From assembly GCA_021209875.1 (NCBI GenBank), contig JAGYVD010000004.1, positions 2,914,001 through 2,978,000 on the forward strand: a stretch of DNA of 64,000 nucleotides, in the 5' to 3' direction. Shown here in pieces: positions 24,048 through 35,162 of the stretch. Source of the DNA: Rosellinia necatrix. Taxonomy: Eukaryota > Ascomycota > Sordariomycetes > Xylariales > Xylariaceae. The translations under genes and the position numbers were made by a program. Position 1 is the stretch's first letter. Every line of letters starts with the position of its first letter. Under the pieces are notes generated by a model. It was not told where the DNA came from. It ran no database searches and saw only the letters and a program-made list of their open reading frames with translations.

Positions 24048-25544
24048 ATGGACCCCATCCATCGCTTCAAAGAGTCATGGATTGGCGCATTCGAACAACC
24101 CATCGCCTCCCGCCCTGATGAGTTCCCCTCGTATCCCTACTGCGAGCCCGAATCGTTAGTCTCAACCTCGAGCCTAGAGTCTTTCACGATAGGCACAGGC
24201 GCATCTATCTACACCCATTCGCTGCTCCCAGCAATCGCAAAGGCTGAACGCGAAGTCATTTTGGTGACTTGCTTCTGGGCCCCATCATCTACTCTCACCG
24301 CCTTACGGGAGACGCTCGAACGGCTGGCCAGACTGCGTGAAGGTCGTATTCGCCGTCAACATCCCGCCGGCGACGCCCTAACTCGCCTGGACATCCGTAT
24401 ATGCTTTTCATCACGATCCTTCTTCCAGAAACTGCTCCATCCCTGGTCGAGAGGCGGATACACGTACCCCCCTTCGAAATGGATATCCAAGCTAGACCTC
24501 CCCGATCCTAAGCTACTGGAAGCGGGCCTCATTAACCTACAGGTTAAAAGCTTATTTTTCCTTCCGCTCAGCGTAATACACCCCAAGTTCTTAATCATTG
24601 ACCGCCAAAGAGCATGGCTTCCGAGCTGCAATGTGTCATGGGAGCCGTGGCTGGAAGGCTGCGTTGAAATTACCGGAGATGCTGTGGCCACCTTGATTAG
24701 ATTCTATTGTAGTGTCTGGGTCCGACATTCGGAGGTAGGTAGACAGGTGCTGGCCGATGATGGTCTGCAACAGCAGGCTAATACGATATCGAACTTTAAT
24801 GACATCGTGCCAATTCCGATCCCAAGTCCCGCGAGCCAATCCACAGCACTACGACTAGATGCTGTACCGACAATATTGTTGCCTTCGTCCCATCACCGCA
24901 ACCCTCGTTTCCATCTCCTTCCTTGGCAGCGCTCGCCGCACCCGCCGGCCACTCCCCTCAATTCCGCTGTCTTGTGCCTCTTCGCCATGGCGGAGAAGAA
25001 AATTTACGTGCAGACGCCAAACCTCACGTCTGCAGCCGTAACTGATGCTTTGTTGGAAGCCCTGAACAGGGGCGTCGAGGTGACTATCGTTACGAGCAAA
25101 GGAATGATGATCTGGGAACAGCTACTTACCAGTGGTACTACTACCTCACGGTGCCTGCGCTCATTCATCAAGGCATACAAACAACAACAGAAGCGCCTCA
25201 AAAGTTCTACCGGGGTGAACAACAACGAGGGCTCCAACCTCATGCTCGACCCGGAGGCTCAGTGGCCTAAGCTAGGGTCTCTTGAAGTTTTTTATTTTCA
25301 CCCACTTCCGGAAAACCAGCTGGAGCAAATCCCGGAAGAACCTGTTCATTCGCATTTAAAACTCACTATGATCGACGAAGAATACGCCGTTCTTGGGTCT
25401 GGCAACATGGACCGAGCAAGCTGGTTCACAAGCCAAGAACTAGGAATTCTATTCCGATCGAGTGAATTTGCAGCCAACGTGAGCAACGTCATCGACCAAA
25501 CGTTACGGAATAGACGCTCTATTGTCTTTAGTTCTAAACAATGA
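24048..25544 (+). CDS. Phospholipase-D-superfamily protein (two HKD motifs)
   Basis: Putative phosphodiesterase or phosphatidyltransferase of the PLD superfamily, 498 aa, apparently intronless. Two HKD motifs are present: HPKFLIID followed by SCNVSWE in the middle, and HLKLTMID followed by GSGNMDRASW near the C-terminus. Each supplies the catalytic His, Lys and Asp, so the enzyme looks competent. The fold resembles cardiolipin-synthase-like bacterial/fungal PLD proteins rather than the large PX-PH fungal PLD1. There is no clear signal peptide. The upstream frame stays open to 23973 but the first ATG is at 24048, which I take as the start. Nothing links it to the metabolite cluster beyond proximity. 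Substrate is unknown. Confidence 0.88.
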   Translation: MDPIHRFKESWIGAFEQPIASRPDEFPSYPYCEPESLVSTSSLESFTIGTGASIYTHSLLPAIAKAEREVILVTCFWAPSSTLTALRETLERLARLREGRIRRQHPAGDALTRLDIRICFSSRSFFQKLLHPWSRGGYTYPPSKWISKLDLPDPKLLEAGLINLQVKSLFFLPLSVIHPKFLIIDRQRAWLPSCNVSWEPWLEGCVEITGDAVATLIRFYCSVWVRHSEVGRQVLADDGLQQQANTISNFNDIVPIPIPSPASQSTALRLDAVPTILLPSSHHRNPRFHLLPWQRSPHPPATPLNSAVLCLFAMAEKKIYVQTPNLTSAAVTDALLEALNRGVEVTIVTSKGMMIWEQLLTSGTTTSRCLRSFIKAYKQQQKRLKSSTGVNNNEGSNLMLDPEAQWPKLGSLEVFYFHPLPENQLEQIPEEPVHSHLKLTMIDEEYAVLGSGNMDRASWFTSQELGILFRSSEFAANVSNVIDQTLRNRRSIVFSSKQ

Positions 25545-27284
25545 AGAGGTCATAGCTTTCATGATCGATCACGATGTTGATTAGCCGGTCAGAAGCCAAG
25601 GAAACATAGTCGGACAGAAGGGACAACCGCGGGGGCCTCTTAGTTCTCGCCGAGGTTTCCCACCCATAGCTCGGTAATTGGTTCACAGGAACTACTTGTT
25701 GATTGGGTCCGTCCGAGAGTGAAACCACAAGAAATTTTCCGCAACTTGAATGGGGTATTTGAGGCGATTGAGGCGAGAAGGCTACTCCGAATTGGGGACT
25801 AGCTGCTAATCAATCTTCCTAGCAGATGTTCTCGAGCCTATCATCTGCTGCTATTTCGCCTAGGTTCCACCTCCACACGCAACTTCACCACCATACTAAT
25901 CATTTTAGTTGTCGCTAAGATCCTAGGTTAGAGGGTTCTTGTTTGTTAGTGCCCTCTGCAGATGCGTTGCAGGTCCCGCATTGGATCCGACTACCATGTT
26001 TTTCGGAGCGGCAAACGCGATTAATGTACTGAGCCAACATCCGTGATCGATTATTCGTCCCTTTTCACCGCGATGTCGTTACGCGCGATTCGTTAAATAG
26101 ATGGAGAATTTTCACCGCCCGGGACCACTACATTCGGGCTGCCATCTGCCAAATTTTGCATCTGTTCCAGAAACCGGAGGATGGCGGGAGAATTTGCACA
26201 GCACCTGCTTTGAATTCGCTGCACCCCATAGCAGCGCGTGACAAGGGAGCTATGCAGGGTGACCTGCAGTACCCTAGTCGTGGCGGACGAATGAGCAAGC
26301 CCCCTCGATACCTATTCCGATATGGCGGTATTGAGGCCGAATAGGCGGCGAAGAATAGAGGAGGCAATCTCACCACGCTCTCACCTATACCGAATTTGTG
26401 AACTTATTATAATGCAACTTCTATTGCATCTTTACGATGTCACCAACGGTTCTCGAAATGCTGGAATTAGTACAGAACGTCGACACTTATCATGGGCATG
26501 CCAGCTAACTTTTGATATCCTCTAATGCAGGGGGAAACAACTTCATCCTACACTAACTTGGGTAGTTCGTTCTGTGACAGGCTGCCGCGGCTATCATTAT
26601 CATCTGATTCTTTGGTACCTCTCGGGGCTTTAGTCGGCACGGGTCCGGTCAGCACGCCTACCCGAATCCAGTTCTGCCGAAGCCACCATATTGCCACCAA
26701 GCCGGCACCGCGCAAGAGCCAAGCCACTGGGATTGCCCTCTGACCCTGCAAGAATAATACAGCTTAACGGCCGAGAACTCATATAAAGCCCGACGCTGAC
26801 CGCTTATAAATGTATCACTAAGGAATGATCTTTGGATGTGATCTTGCCGATTTATAACCCTCCCTCTTGGTGGTCATTTGCTACGTCCTAGCTTCTGCTG
26901 CGGTATCCAGGTAAAATACACTCGGAGCAGTGTGACGGCTCGCCAAATAAATCGTTCTTATTACCATCATTATTTGCTCGGTCTTCTCCTTTCCATCCTC
27001 CTGATCTGCTGCCTTCGTACCCAGGCGTACCACACAAGTTCCCGGTTCCTTGCTCATACCCCGGACCTAACGAGGAGAGGGGCTGTTAATAAATGACGTC
27101 TTAGAGCTGTTCAGTAGGAGTCCCTGCTAACGCATACAATTAAGCTCAAGCCACTCGAAGACGGTGGGGCTCGCCTACTCGCCGCGCGGAGTCTGCCCGA
27201 TAATTTAGCAGCTGCCTCCCCGAGGGTGGTCTTATTTTAAACCAGCTACGGAAGATAAACAAATACCTCCCAGGGCCGACTAAA
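25545..27284. other. Intergenic: PLD-like to permease
   Basis: About 1.7 kb; I see no gene. Short open frames lack motifs. Confidence 0.6.
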
Positions 27285-28991
27285 ATGGCAGCAGGGGTGG
27301 AGATACAGGGGCACCACGGCGCCGCCGAATCTACGGAACCGAAAATGGCCGAATCGGAGCGTGCTGAGTCCATTGAGCTTGGTAAAATGGACGGCACACA
27401 CCGAAGGCTCAAGCCGCGCCATATCCAGTTAATCGGCATCGGCGGTACGATTGGTACCATGCTTTACGTACAGATCGGCAAGGGGCTTATTGAGGGTGGG
27501 CCGGGTAGTTTATTCCTCGCATTTAGTCTGTGGTGCACTGTCATCCTCGCTGTGACCTTCTCCTTGGCCGAAATGGTTACGTACCTACCCATCTCCTCGC
27601 CTTTCATTCGATTCGCCGGGCGGTATGTCGACGAGGCCTTTGGTTTTGCCGCCGGTTGGAATTTTTTCGTCTTCGAGGCTGCGCTTGTGCCGTTCGAGGT
27701 GACGGCCTGCGACGTGGTCATCCACTACTGGAGTGATATCGTGCCGGCCGGTGGGATCATTGCCATTGTAATTGTACTCTACGCCTTGATCAATTTGATG
27801 GCGATTAAATGGTACGGTGAAACGGAGTTTTGGGCTGCATTAGGCAAGGTATTGCTAATCGTTGGCCTCCTGATCTTCACTTTCATCGTTGCGGTCGGCG
27901 GCAACCCCCAGCACGATCATTTCGGCTTCCGGTATTGGTACGAACCTGGCGCCTTCGCCGAGTATTACACCACCGGGCCCCTTGGCCGATTTCAAGGGTT
28001 CCTTCAATGTCTTATATTTGCGTCATTGGCTGTAGCTGGTCCGGATTACGTCTCAATGGCAGCTGGGGAAGCAGAGAATCCCCGTAAGGTTTTACCAAAG
28101 GCATTTAACGCCGTCTTTTATCGCCTATCCACGTTTTTCTGCCTCGGGTCTCTTGCTGTTGGCATCCTCGTTCCGTACAACGACCCAGACTTAAAGGCCG
28201 CTTATATGGAGAACCGCCCAGGCGCGGCAGCGTCACCTTATGTCGTCGCCATGAATCGCCTGGGCATCCCCGTCTTACCGCACATCGTCAATGCTCTCAT
28301 CTTGACGGCTGCCTTCTCCGCCGGAAACAGCTATGTGTACTGCTCATCCCGGTCACTTTACGGATTAGCGCTCGAAGGGAAGGCCCCCAGGTTTCTTACC
28401 AAGTGCACGAAGAAGGGCGTTCCCATCTATTGCGTCTTAGTCGTGTTGCTCTTCGCGCTCTTGGCATTTCTCCAAGTCAGCCAGGGAACTTCGGTCGTCT
28501 TGAGCTGGTTCGTTAATTTGCTCACTGCTTCCCAGCTAATCAACTACTGCGTCGTCTCTTACACTTATCTCTGCTTTTATCGCGCCCTAAAAGCCCAGGG
28601 CATCAGTCGAGACTCACTACCATATAAGGGGTATCTACAACCATACGCGGCTTGCTACGCACTCGTGGCAACTTTCGTCTTCTCTTTCCTTAGTGGCTAC
28701 ACCGTTTTCTTACCAGGCAACTGGGATATTGCAAGTTTCTTTTTCTCGTGGGTACTTTCTCTGGGCCAGTTTCTAAATATGAGAACCCAACTGATTTATA
28801 TTTCCAGGTATACGGCAATTGCAGCGTTCCCAATACTCTACTTTGGCTGGAAAATAATCCATAGGACAACCATATATCCTCCGACTAAGGTAGATCTCCA
28901 ACAGGACTTGGACGAGGTTGAAGAATACACCCGAAACTACATCCCACAACCACCAACGTATGCCACCTCCAAATATTCCCCGCAGAAGTAG
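27285..28991 (+). CDS. Amino-acid permease (YAT family)
   Basis: Plasma-membrane proton/amino-acid symporter of the fungal APC/YAT family (Gap1-like). Start ATG is at 27285. The frame is open for 568 codons, but I place a 60 bp intron at 28748-28807 (gtgggt...ttccag) because removing it joins FFFS to YTAIAAFPILYFGWK, the family's usual sequence, and gives 548 aa. The signature RHIQLIGIGGTIGT opens TM1; about 12 hydrophobic helices follow. SLAEMVTYLPI and AGWNFF are typical YAT motifs, and the hydrophilic tail contains DEVEEY. The second half of TM3 onward shows no broken helix. Substrate specificity cannot be read from sequence. Confidence 0.94.
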   Translation: MAAGVEIQGHHGAAESTEPKMAESERAESIELGKMDGTHRRLKPRHIQLIGIGGTIGTMLYVQIGKGLIEGGPGSLFLAFSLWCTVILAVTFSLAEMVTYLPISSPFIRFAGRYVDEAFGFAAGWNFFVFEAALVPFEVTACDVVIHYWSDIVPAGGIIAIVIVLYALINLMAIKWYGETEFWAALGKVLLIVGLLIFTFIVAVGGNPQHDHFGFRYWYEPGAFAEYYTTGPLGRFQGFLQCLIFASLAVAGPDYVSMAAGEAENPRKVLPKAFNAVFYRLSTFFCLGSLAVGILVPYNDPDLKAAYMENRPGAAASPYVVAMNRLGIPVLPHIVNALILTAAFSAGNSYVYCSSRSLYGLALEGKAPRFLTKCTKKGVPIYCVLVVLLFALLAFLQVSQGTSVVLSWFVNLLTASQLINYCVVSYTYLCFYRALKAQGISRDSLPYKGYLQPYAACYALVATFVFSFLSGYTVFLPGNWDIASFFFSWVLSLGQFLNMRTQLIYISRYTAIAAFPILYFGWKIIHRTTIYPPTKVDLQQDLDEVEEYTRNYIPQPPTYATSKYSPQK

Positions 28992-29463
28992 AGAAATTAA
29001 TTTTTGCGTGTCCGGGTCTTCGCTGACTTCTCTAGGAACTCTTTCTCTAAATTTCTGAATGTGTTATTTGGTTGAAGCGACGTTGATAACTGCACGGCAA
29101 ATTCACCCACGAAAAGTGAACCGTCCGCAGCCTTGGCATTGGACTACGATGAAAACACGATGCATTGGTAATAAATATACCCCCTATAGATTAGCAATAC
29201 GATACCGTCCGGCACGATCCTGCAGTATTTATAGACATTAGGTGACATTTTTTTATACGCCATGTGCGACGCAAAACGATGCTGGTAATCTTAATCAGAA
29301 TCAACGGTATATAAACGGCCAACCCACAATTCCGTGATATCATAACAAGTTGCGCTTTCATAATTTTTCACTGTGTCCAAGACTCTAGAATAAGGTTGAG
29401 TGTTCTATGTCGCTCTGAGAGCGCTTTGGCAACGGCTCTAACCTATACTAGCAGTTAATTATG
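28992..29463. other. Intergenic: permease to DUF2293-like gene
   Basis: AT-rich 3' flanks of two converging genes; nothing recognised. Confidence 0.6.
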
Positions 29464-30177
29464 TCATGTATCATTAAATACTAGGGGTCGTATTTGAGCC
29501 ACTCGCACCAGAGATTGATAACATTCGGTGTCCCCTTCCTTCTCCTTTTTTCTCCGTTCATATTCGAGGTTGCCTAAAAAAGGGAACCCGTCAAACTCAT
29601 ATAGAAAAAGCGCGTTGTGATCGACCTGGAGATCCTCGACATCGCCCAGGGAAGCGGTCTCTGACCACCCGCGCTCACGATCGAAGGCGAACGCCGGATC
29701 CCAGACAACGTCGGCATCCGGGATCAACTGCTCATCTTCGCCCGCCTCGAAGGTGACGTCTAAACCTGGGATCCGCAGCTCGTCTGCGCTCACCAGTTTG
29801 GAGTTTCCGTCCCCGTTGTCGTTCCCATCGCCATCAGCGTCTTCATCCGTGCCTGCTAGGCTCTCACGCTCTCCGCGCTCATCGGCGTACTCGTCGCCGT
29901 CGTCGTCGTCGTCATCATCGTCGTCATCGTCATAGCTGTTGCCTCCCTTGGCCATGTTCTCCATCACGGCTTCGAAGGTGCAAAACGGCACGCGCACGCC
30001 GACGAAATCGCCCGCAAGGCCCTCCACGAGGTACATCAACTGCCCGATGACGTGCGCCCGTCTCCTGCAGCGCTTCATGACGCTCGTGGCGCGCCGCGCT
30101 ACGAAGACGTACCCGTCCGGCACGGGGTCGTATATGCAGACTGGCACTTCGCCTGGGTACACCCCCGTCCCGAACAT
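29464..30177 (-). CDS. DUF2293-like acidic protein
   Basis: Predicted 237 aa protein with first ATG at 30177; the longer open frame upstream lacks an ATG. Residues about 15-75 (PDGYVFVARR, RCRRRAHVIGQ, GVRVPFCTFEAV) resemble the fungal DUF2293 domain, which has no established function. An Asp tract of 11 residues, encoded by a GAC/GAT microsatellite on the minus strand (about 29897-29935), is followed by an Asp/Glu/Asn-rich stretch. The C-terminus (FLYEFDGFPFLGN, then a Lys/Glu-rich run) is not recognised. Nuclear or nucleic-acid-related roles are possible for such acidic proteins, but this is only a guess. An upstream exon cannot be excluded. Confidence 0.65.
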   Translation of the reverse strand: MFGTGVYPGEVPVCIYDPVPDGYVFVARRATSVMKRCRRRAHVIGQLMYLVEGLAGDFVGVRVPFCTFEAVMENMAKGGNSYDDDDDDDDDDDGDEYADERGERESLAGTDEDADGDGNDNGDGNSKLVSADELRIPGLDVTFEAGEDEQLIPDADVVWDPAFAFDRERGWSETASLGDVEDLQVDHNALFLYEFDGFPFLGNLEYERRKKEKEGDTECYQSLVRVAQIRPLVFNDT

Positions 30178-31228
30178 GGCTGCAGAGGCCCGCCGAGGGG
30201 TAAGTGAATAGGTGGATGGGTTAAGTTGCTGAGAGCGATCAAGGCTACGAGGCGAGTCTTGATTATCTTGGTGTCGGGGGATCGTTGGGAAACGTGGCGA
30301 TGGGCAAGACAAGATAATGCGTGAGGTGGAGGTGGGTGATCTAGTATGATATAGAGAAGGGAACAGGGGCTCACTTCGTAAGATCCTCGGGGTAGATGCG
30401 TGGAATTGGTGTTAAGACTACTAGTTGAACTCAATTTACCAGGCCCCGTTCGGGCTTGGGGACTATACTAGGTACTTTTATGCTTTGGGGGCGTCTCCGG
30501 TGGAATCTAAAATAAAAATAAAAACAAAAAAAGATGCTGCAATGATAGTATGTACGAAAACCTAATTGATTTTCCTGAATTCTAGTATTCTATGGAACAG
30601 GGCATTCGTAATAGCTTGATGATAGTACAAATCAGAGACAGTAAAAGATATCCCTGTTTAATTGCGTGGTGTCTTTTTATGTGCTTCCACAAAGACAAGG
30701 AATAGAGGCATTCTACTGGGAGTTTCACTTACGTTGGAAGCAAGATTCGTCGGCGCCTGCTGCCCTCTTGATTGAAGCCATTCATGAACCGAAAGCGAAA
30801 GAGCTTGGAGGGCTGTTGGTTGATGCTTGTAACGAGCCTCGTCACTCGCTAATGCATGGATAAACAGGCAGGTGAAATATAATCTTAGTCATTTGGGCCG
30901 CAGTCGGCTATTATGTATTGATATGGAAATGTTGGTATCTATCGACGGGGAACGTAGGGGTATAATGTTCTCGCCGAGTATATGGTTCGGAACCGGTGCT
31001 ATGGCGATATCTATGTCCAGGTCTGCCCGGTATTGCCTCATGTAAGTGGCAAGGTATTATCCAACAGCACGCTCTAACGCCAATAATTTAATATTACAAA
31101 AGGTATTCTACAACGGTACAACGCCGGACGCCTGTCTCTTTTCAAACCTACCCTGATGGTGTCATGATACATGGTGGGATGTTTCCGGTTTATTTTTCGT
31201 GATTTCTTTCTTTCCTTTTTTTTTTTTT
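30178..31228. other. Intergenic: DUF2293-like to OCH1-like gene
   Basis: About 1.05 kb, AT-rich in the middle; no gene recognised. A T run lies at about 31217-31230 next to the stop of the glycosyltransferase. Confidence 0.55.
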
Positions 31229-32392
31229 TTACTGCCAGACCGCGCCCACGTCATCATGCAGGAATCGCCGGACCAAGAGGTTAAATCGGGTGTCACGCAT
31301 GCGAACTACCTCTGGGGTGAGTTTGCTTAAAAACCGATCCCAGGCCATCTGGCTCCAGGCATGGTATGCGAGTTGTTCGCCGAAGAGACTACCTCCGTTG
31401 TGGTCTATCTCGGCAGCCCACTGGCGAGCCTGTTGCCGGGTAAGGGGTTCGTGCATCCACAGGATGTGATGCCAGGTCCAAGTAGGCCAGAAGAAAGTTG
31501 ACGGCGGCAAAGCGCAGATGTCGTCTGGGTTCTGGAGCTGGAGCTTCTTGGGGAGGATGACACTATGGAAATTCCACTCGCGCGAAAGGTCAACATTGCT
31601 GTACTCAGCGGTCCAGCGGTCGATAAATGTACTGTTCTTACGGGCGACCATGATGGCGTTGCAGAGCCCGCCACGATTACCGCCCTCGTGGCCCATGATT
31701 ATGTCGCGAGGGGACCTAAGAAGATCTGTGAAGGGACGAAGGCCAAAGGCGTCTATGTCCAGGTAGATGCCACCTTGCTCTCGGAGCACCTTGAGGCGCA
31801 GAATGTCAGAGATGTGAGCCGCCTGCCAATGCGCGCCTGGCTGGTTCTTCAAAGCGTCCATCTCCTGGGGAGAGTGATACACGAGTGTGATGTCATCCTT
31901 GAGGCGATGCACCCAGCGGTTGGAAAAGGGGTCGTGATTCGGCTCAGGGGCGGGCGGGTCGGCAAGGTACGTGTAGTGAAGGGAGATCCTGTCGGCCCGC
32001 ATGCCAACGGCAGCACTCCGCACGGCTAAGTAGGAGATGAAGTTGAAGGTACCGACGCCGGGATCCTCGTGGGGATTGCTCAGACCAAAAATAAAATGAA
32101 CATGGTTTGGTATAAGCTCGGCATCGGTTGCAATGACGTTGGTAGGAGGCGGCGTCCTGCCATAAAGGCAATCGAGCTCATCCCTGGTTGAGACAAAATC
32201 CTGTTGGACCCGGTATTGCTCCGACCAGGGGTTCGTCTGGCGCACCCAATCTCCGAAATTGTATAGGAGGGGCCACACGTAAGGTGCGAGGAGCAGGGCG
32301 AGAATGATCAAGACAACGACTGCACAACGTTGGCGGCGGAAGAGTGAGGCCCTATCCCAGCGCGCGATGTTTCTAGAGAGCCAGCGACCCAT
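31229..32392 (-). CDS. OCH1-like glycosyltransferase (DXD sugar-binding family)
   Basis: Type II membrane glycosyltransferase, 387 aa, intronless, ATG at 32392. A short basic cytosolic tail is followed by one TM anchor (about residues 23-46), then a lumenal domain. The DXD region reads ILRLKVLREQGGIYLDIDAF, the metal and nucleotide-sugar binding element of the Gly_transf_sug family that includes Och1 (GT32). PNHVHFIFG at the start of the domain is also typical. Likely role is mannose or other hexose transfer in the Golgi to glycoprotein or glycolipid. It is divergent from the GT15 gene at 33644 with about 1.25 kb between starts. The exact acceptor cannot be told. Confidence 0.87.
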   Translation of the reverse strand: MGRWLSRNIARWDRASLFRRQRCAVVVLIILALLLAPYVWPLLYNFGDWVRQTNPWSEQYRVQQDFVSTRDELDCLYGRTPPPTNVIATDAELIPNHVHFIFGLSNPHEDPGVGTFNFISYLAVRSAAVGMRADRISLHYTYLADPPAPEPNHDPFSNRWVHRLKDDITLVYHSPQEMDALKNQPGAHWQAAHISDILRLKVLREQGGIYLDIDAFGLRPFTDLLRSPRDIIMGHEGGNRGGLCNAIMVARKNSTFIDRWTAEYSNVDLSREWNFHSVILPKKLQLQNPDDICALPPSTFFWPTWTWHHILWMHEPLTRQQARQWAAEIDHNGGSLFGEQLAYHAWSQMAWDRFLSKLTPEVVRMRDTRFNLLVRRFLHDDVGAVWQ

Positions 32393-33643
32393 ACTCTCGA
32401 ATGGGCTGGGCTGGTTGCCTGCTCAATCGCCGGCGATTCTCTTCCCTTCTGCCTTCTTCCTTCTTCCTTCTTCTTTCTTCTTTCTTCCTTCTTCCTTGTT
32501 CCTTGTTCCTTGTTCCTTGTTCTTTCTTCCTTCTCCCTTCGTTTGCTCGCGTTAAGAATATCAGTTCGCGTTCGCATGGCCAATTGTGAGTGAATCGTCT
32601 ATCCCTGGACTACGACACCGCTTCACAAACGGCAGCGTACCCCCCCGATAGTCACTCGACCCGCGAACCGTAGGAACAACTGCCGTGCCGTCGATGGAAT
32701 AGACAAGTCAAGGGGGAGTCGAGGCGCGTAGGATATTCCGCCGACATGGCATGGCGGGGGGGGTGTTGCGAGGATAACGCGGTATGTGCCCGGTTGCCGG
32801 GCGTCGGGATAGGGAGATGTGGCTGGGTAGGTAGGTGTCGGGAGATGGGAAGAAATGGACAGATGAAAAGATGAGGAAGATGGCAGCGACATTGACGATC
32901 CCGCCTTGAATAGTTACGACGACCCACCGTGGAAGATGCGTAGATTGGATGAGGTGCCCCCGACCCGCTGCCTTGGCCGCCCAAGGATGGCACCGTCAGC
33001 TTTTAGCGTGGGTAGCACCGCCACGGCGCATGGTTACGTCGTGCCGTCACACTGTAGCTGCCCAGGTGCGCGCCCGAGGCAGCAGATAAGGCGAGATTAT
33101 AAGTGTTGATAGTGCTGCCTGGGTACTTACATACATGGTAACATTGTAGATTAAACCTACATACCTAGGTAGGTAGATAAGGTGTAGTACCTAGGTACTT
33201 AATGCGTCCGTTTGCACTACCCGCCTACCTACTTCCCCCTTATGAATGCTGTACATACCTACATACATACATACCTACTTCGTTAGTGATTGGAATTACC
33301 TAACATCCCGTACTGTGGATTGTGTACGGTGTCTCCTTTTACTGTCAGCCTAGCAGGGGTTCCCCGGAGTCGCAGGATAAACCCCAGAATTGGCTTTGCT
33401 TCTTTCGCATGCAAAAAAAAAAAAACGAATGGGCGCCATCCAGCTTACAACCCGAAAAAAAACGACAGAACAAACCAGAATACACGCCATAACCAGAACG
33501 ATTGACGAATAACCACACGACCCGCTATGCTCTAAACACCATGGTACCCCATCCCGCCTCTCTATAGCCCCCGTCCGTCAGCCCCGAGCACTCGCCGCCT
33601 CGCCGCCGTCCCGTCCACCGGTGCCCCGACCTGCCGTCATCCA
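32393..33643. other. Divergent promoter region of two glycosyltransferases
   Basis: Contains a strand-asymmetric TTCC/TTCT tract (about 32446-32540) just upstream of the OCH1-like start, a TACCTAGGTA-type group at 33150-33280 and an A run at 33413-33424. No gene recognised. Confidence 0.6.
32446..32540. repeat. Polypyrimidine tract (TTCC/TTCT, then TTCCTTG units)
   Basis: Nearly pure pyrimidine on the + strand, purine on the coding strand of the OCH1-like gene, placed 50-150 bp before its ATG. Confidence 0.85.
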
Positions 33644-35162
33644 ATGCTACACCACCGACTCTCGCAGCGCCTACAACGCCTGCGAAGACGCGGCCTGCAT
33701 AAGTCGCCCATCCTATGGGTCGTGCTGGCTGCCATCTTCATCGAAGTCACCTCGCACGCCCTCCGGTTCCGGGTGCCCGTCCCCCGTCGCGAACTCGATA
33801 CCCCTTTCTACAGCACCTGCCAGGAGCCCGATGTCGACTTGCCCCGCGAGAATGCCGCCATTGTCATGTTGGCTCGCAACGAGGAGGTCGAGCAGGCCCG
33901 CCACTCCGTCGAGAGTCTGGAGCGCCACTTCAATCAGTGGTTCAAGTACCCCATCGTCTTCCTCAACGACGAGCCTTGGAGCGACGAGTTCATCCAGATC
34001 CTCAACGCCACCACCAGTGCCGAGACGATCTTCGAGTATGTGCCCAAGAAGGAGTGGCTGTTTCCGGAGTGGATGGATGCCGAAGATGCTCGGGCGAGCA
34101 TGAAGGCCCAAGGAGACAGCGGCATCTTGTATGCTGGCAAGGAGACATATCATCACATGTGCCGATTCTTTTCAGGGTAACTTCCCTCCCCTTTTTTAAC
34201 CCCTATCAACCCATCAGGTGATTCTACCAGGAACCACGCGCTCACATCCCTACCATGGCAGGTACTTTTACCAGGTCGAAGCGCTCAAAAGATACAAGTG
34301 GTACTGGCGTCTAGAACCCGACGTCGACTTCTCCTGCTCCATCACCTACGATCCTTTCCGCGAAATGGCCCGTCACAAGAAGGTGTACGGCTTTACCATA
34401 GCACTGCCTGAGGAGAAACGGACATGTCCGAGCCTCTTCCGAAAGGTATCGGACTGGAAGGGGTCTCAAAATATCCCCTCAACGCCCCTCTGGAACGCCG
34501 GCATCAGTCCCTCTTGGATCCCTTGGCCATTCCGTAGCCATCTCAGCTGGTTTTCCCATCGAGACCAACATGGGGACCGGTGGAATTCGTGTCACTACTG
34601 GAGCAATTTTGAAATTGCAGACCTTGATTTCTTTCGCGGCGAAAAATACCAATCGCTCTTCCAAAAGCTAGAGAGAGACGGTGGTTTCTACTATGAAAGG
34701 GTATGATTGACTTAAACCCCTGCTCCCGTCTGGGAATCGAATGACTGTAAAACACGTCGCCACTATCTCCTCCCTCTACCTTCGCCTGATTATATTTACC
34801 CCTATTAAATCCGGCGCTAACGGTGTTTATCTACGTAGTGGGGGGATGCCCCAGTTCATACGCTCGCCGTCAACATGCTGGCCGAGCCGCACCAGATTCA
34901 TCATTTCGCCGACATTGGCTACAGACACGACACGTTTTTCCAGTGCCCGGCCAACACGCCTGGGGGCCAGCTGCCGGAGTCGAAAACGCTGAACTCAGTC
35001 AACGAGACGTGGGCACCGGAGATCGAGGGCGGTGTAGGGTGCCGATGCGAGTGCGATGGCCGCAAGACCCGTAACATTTCTGGGTTTTGCCATGATAGAC
35101 TAAGGTCGCCCAACACCATGAGCCGTCCCTGGTCTACTTGGTTCCTCGAATGGATTTACTGA
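33644..35162 (+). CDS. Alpha-1,2-mannosyltransferase, KTR/GT15 family
   Basis: Golgi mannosyltransferase for N- and O-linked glycans. Three exons: 33644-34176, 34262-34700, 34839-35162, 431 aa; the second intron has a gctaac branch site. An N-terminal anchor lies at about residues 22-40. GT15 motifs in order: NAAIVMLARN, FNQWFKYPIVFLNDEPW, FFSGYFYQ, YWRLEPDVDF, KKVYGFTIAL, CHYWSNFEIADLDF, GGFYYER/WGDAPVH and HHFADIGYRHD. The GT15 nucleophile-type Glu in NFEIADLDF is kept. The Cys-rich tail (CRCECDGRK) matches the usual end of the catalytic domain; about 20 residues beyond it are less certain. Its neighbour on the other side of the shared promoter is another mannosyltransferase-like gene, suggesting a shared glycosylation role. 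Confidence 0.94.
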
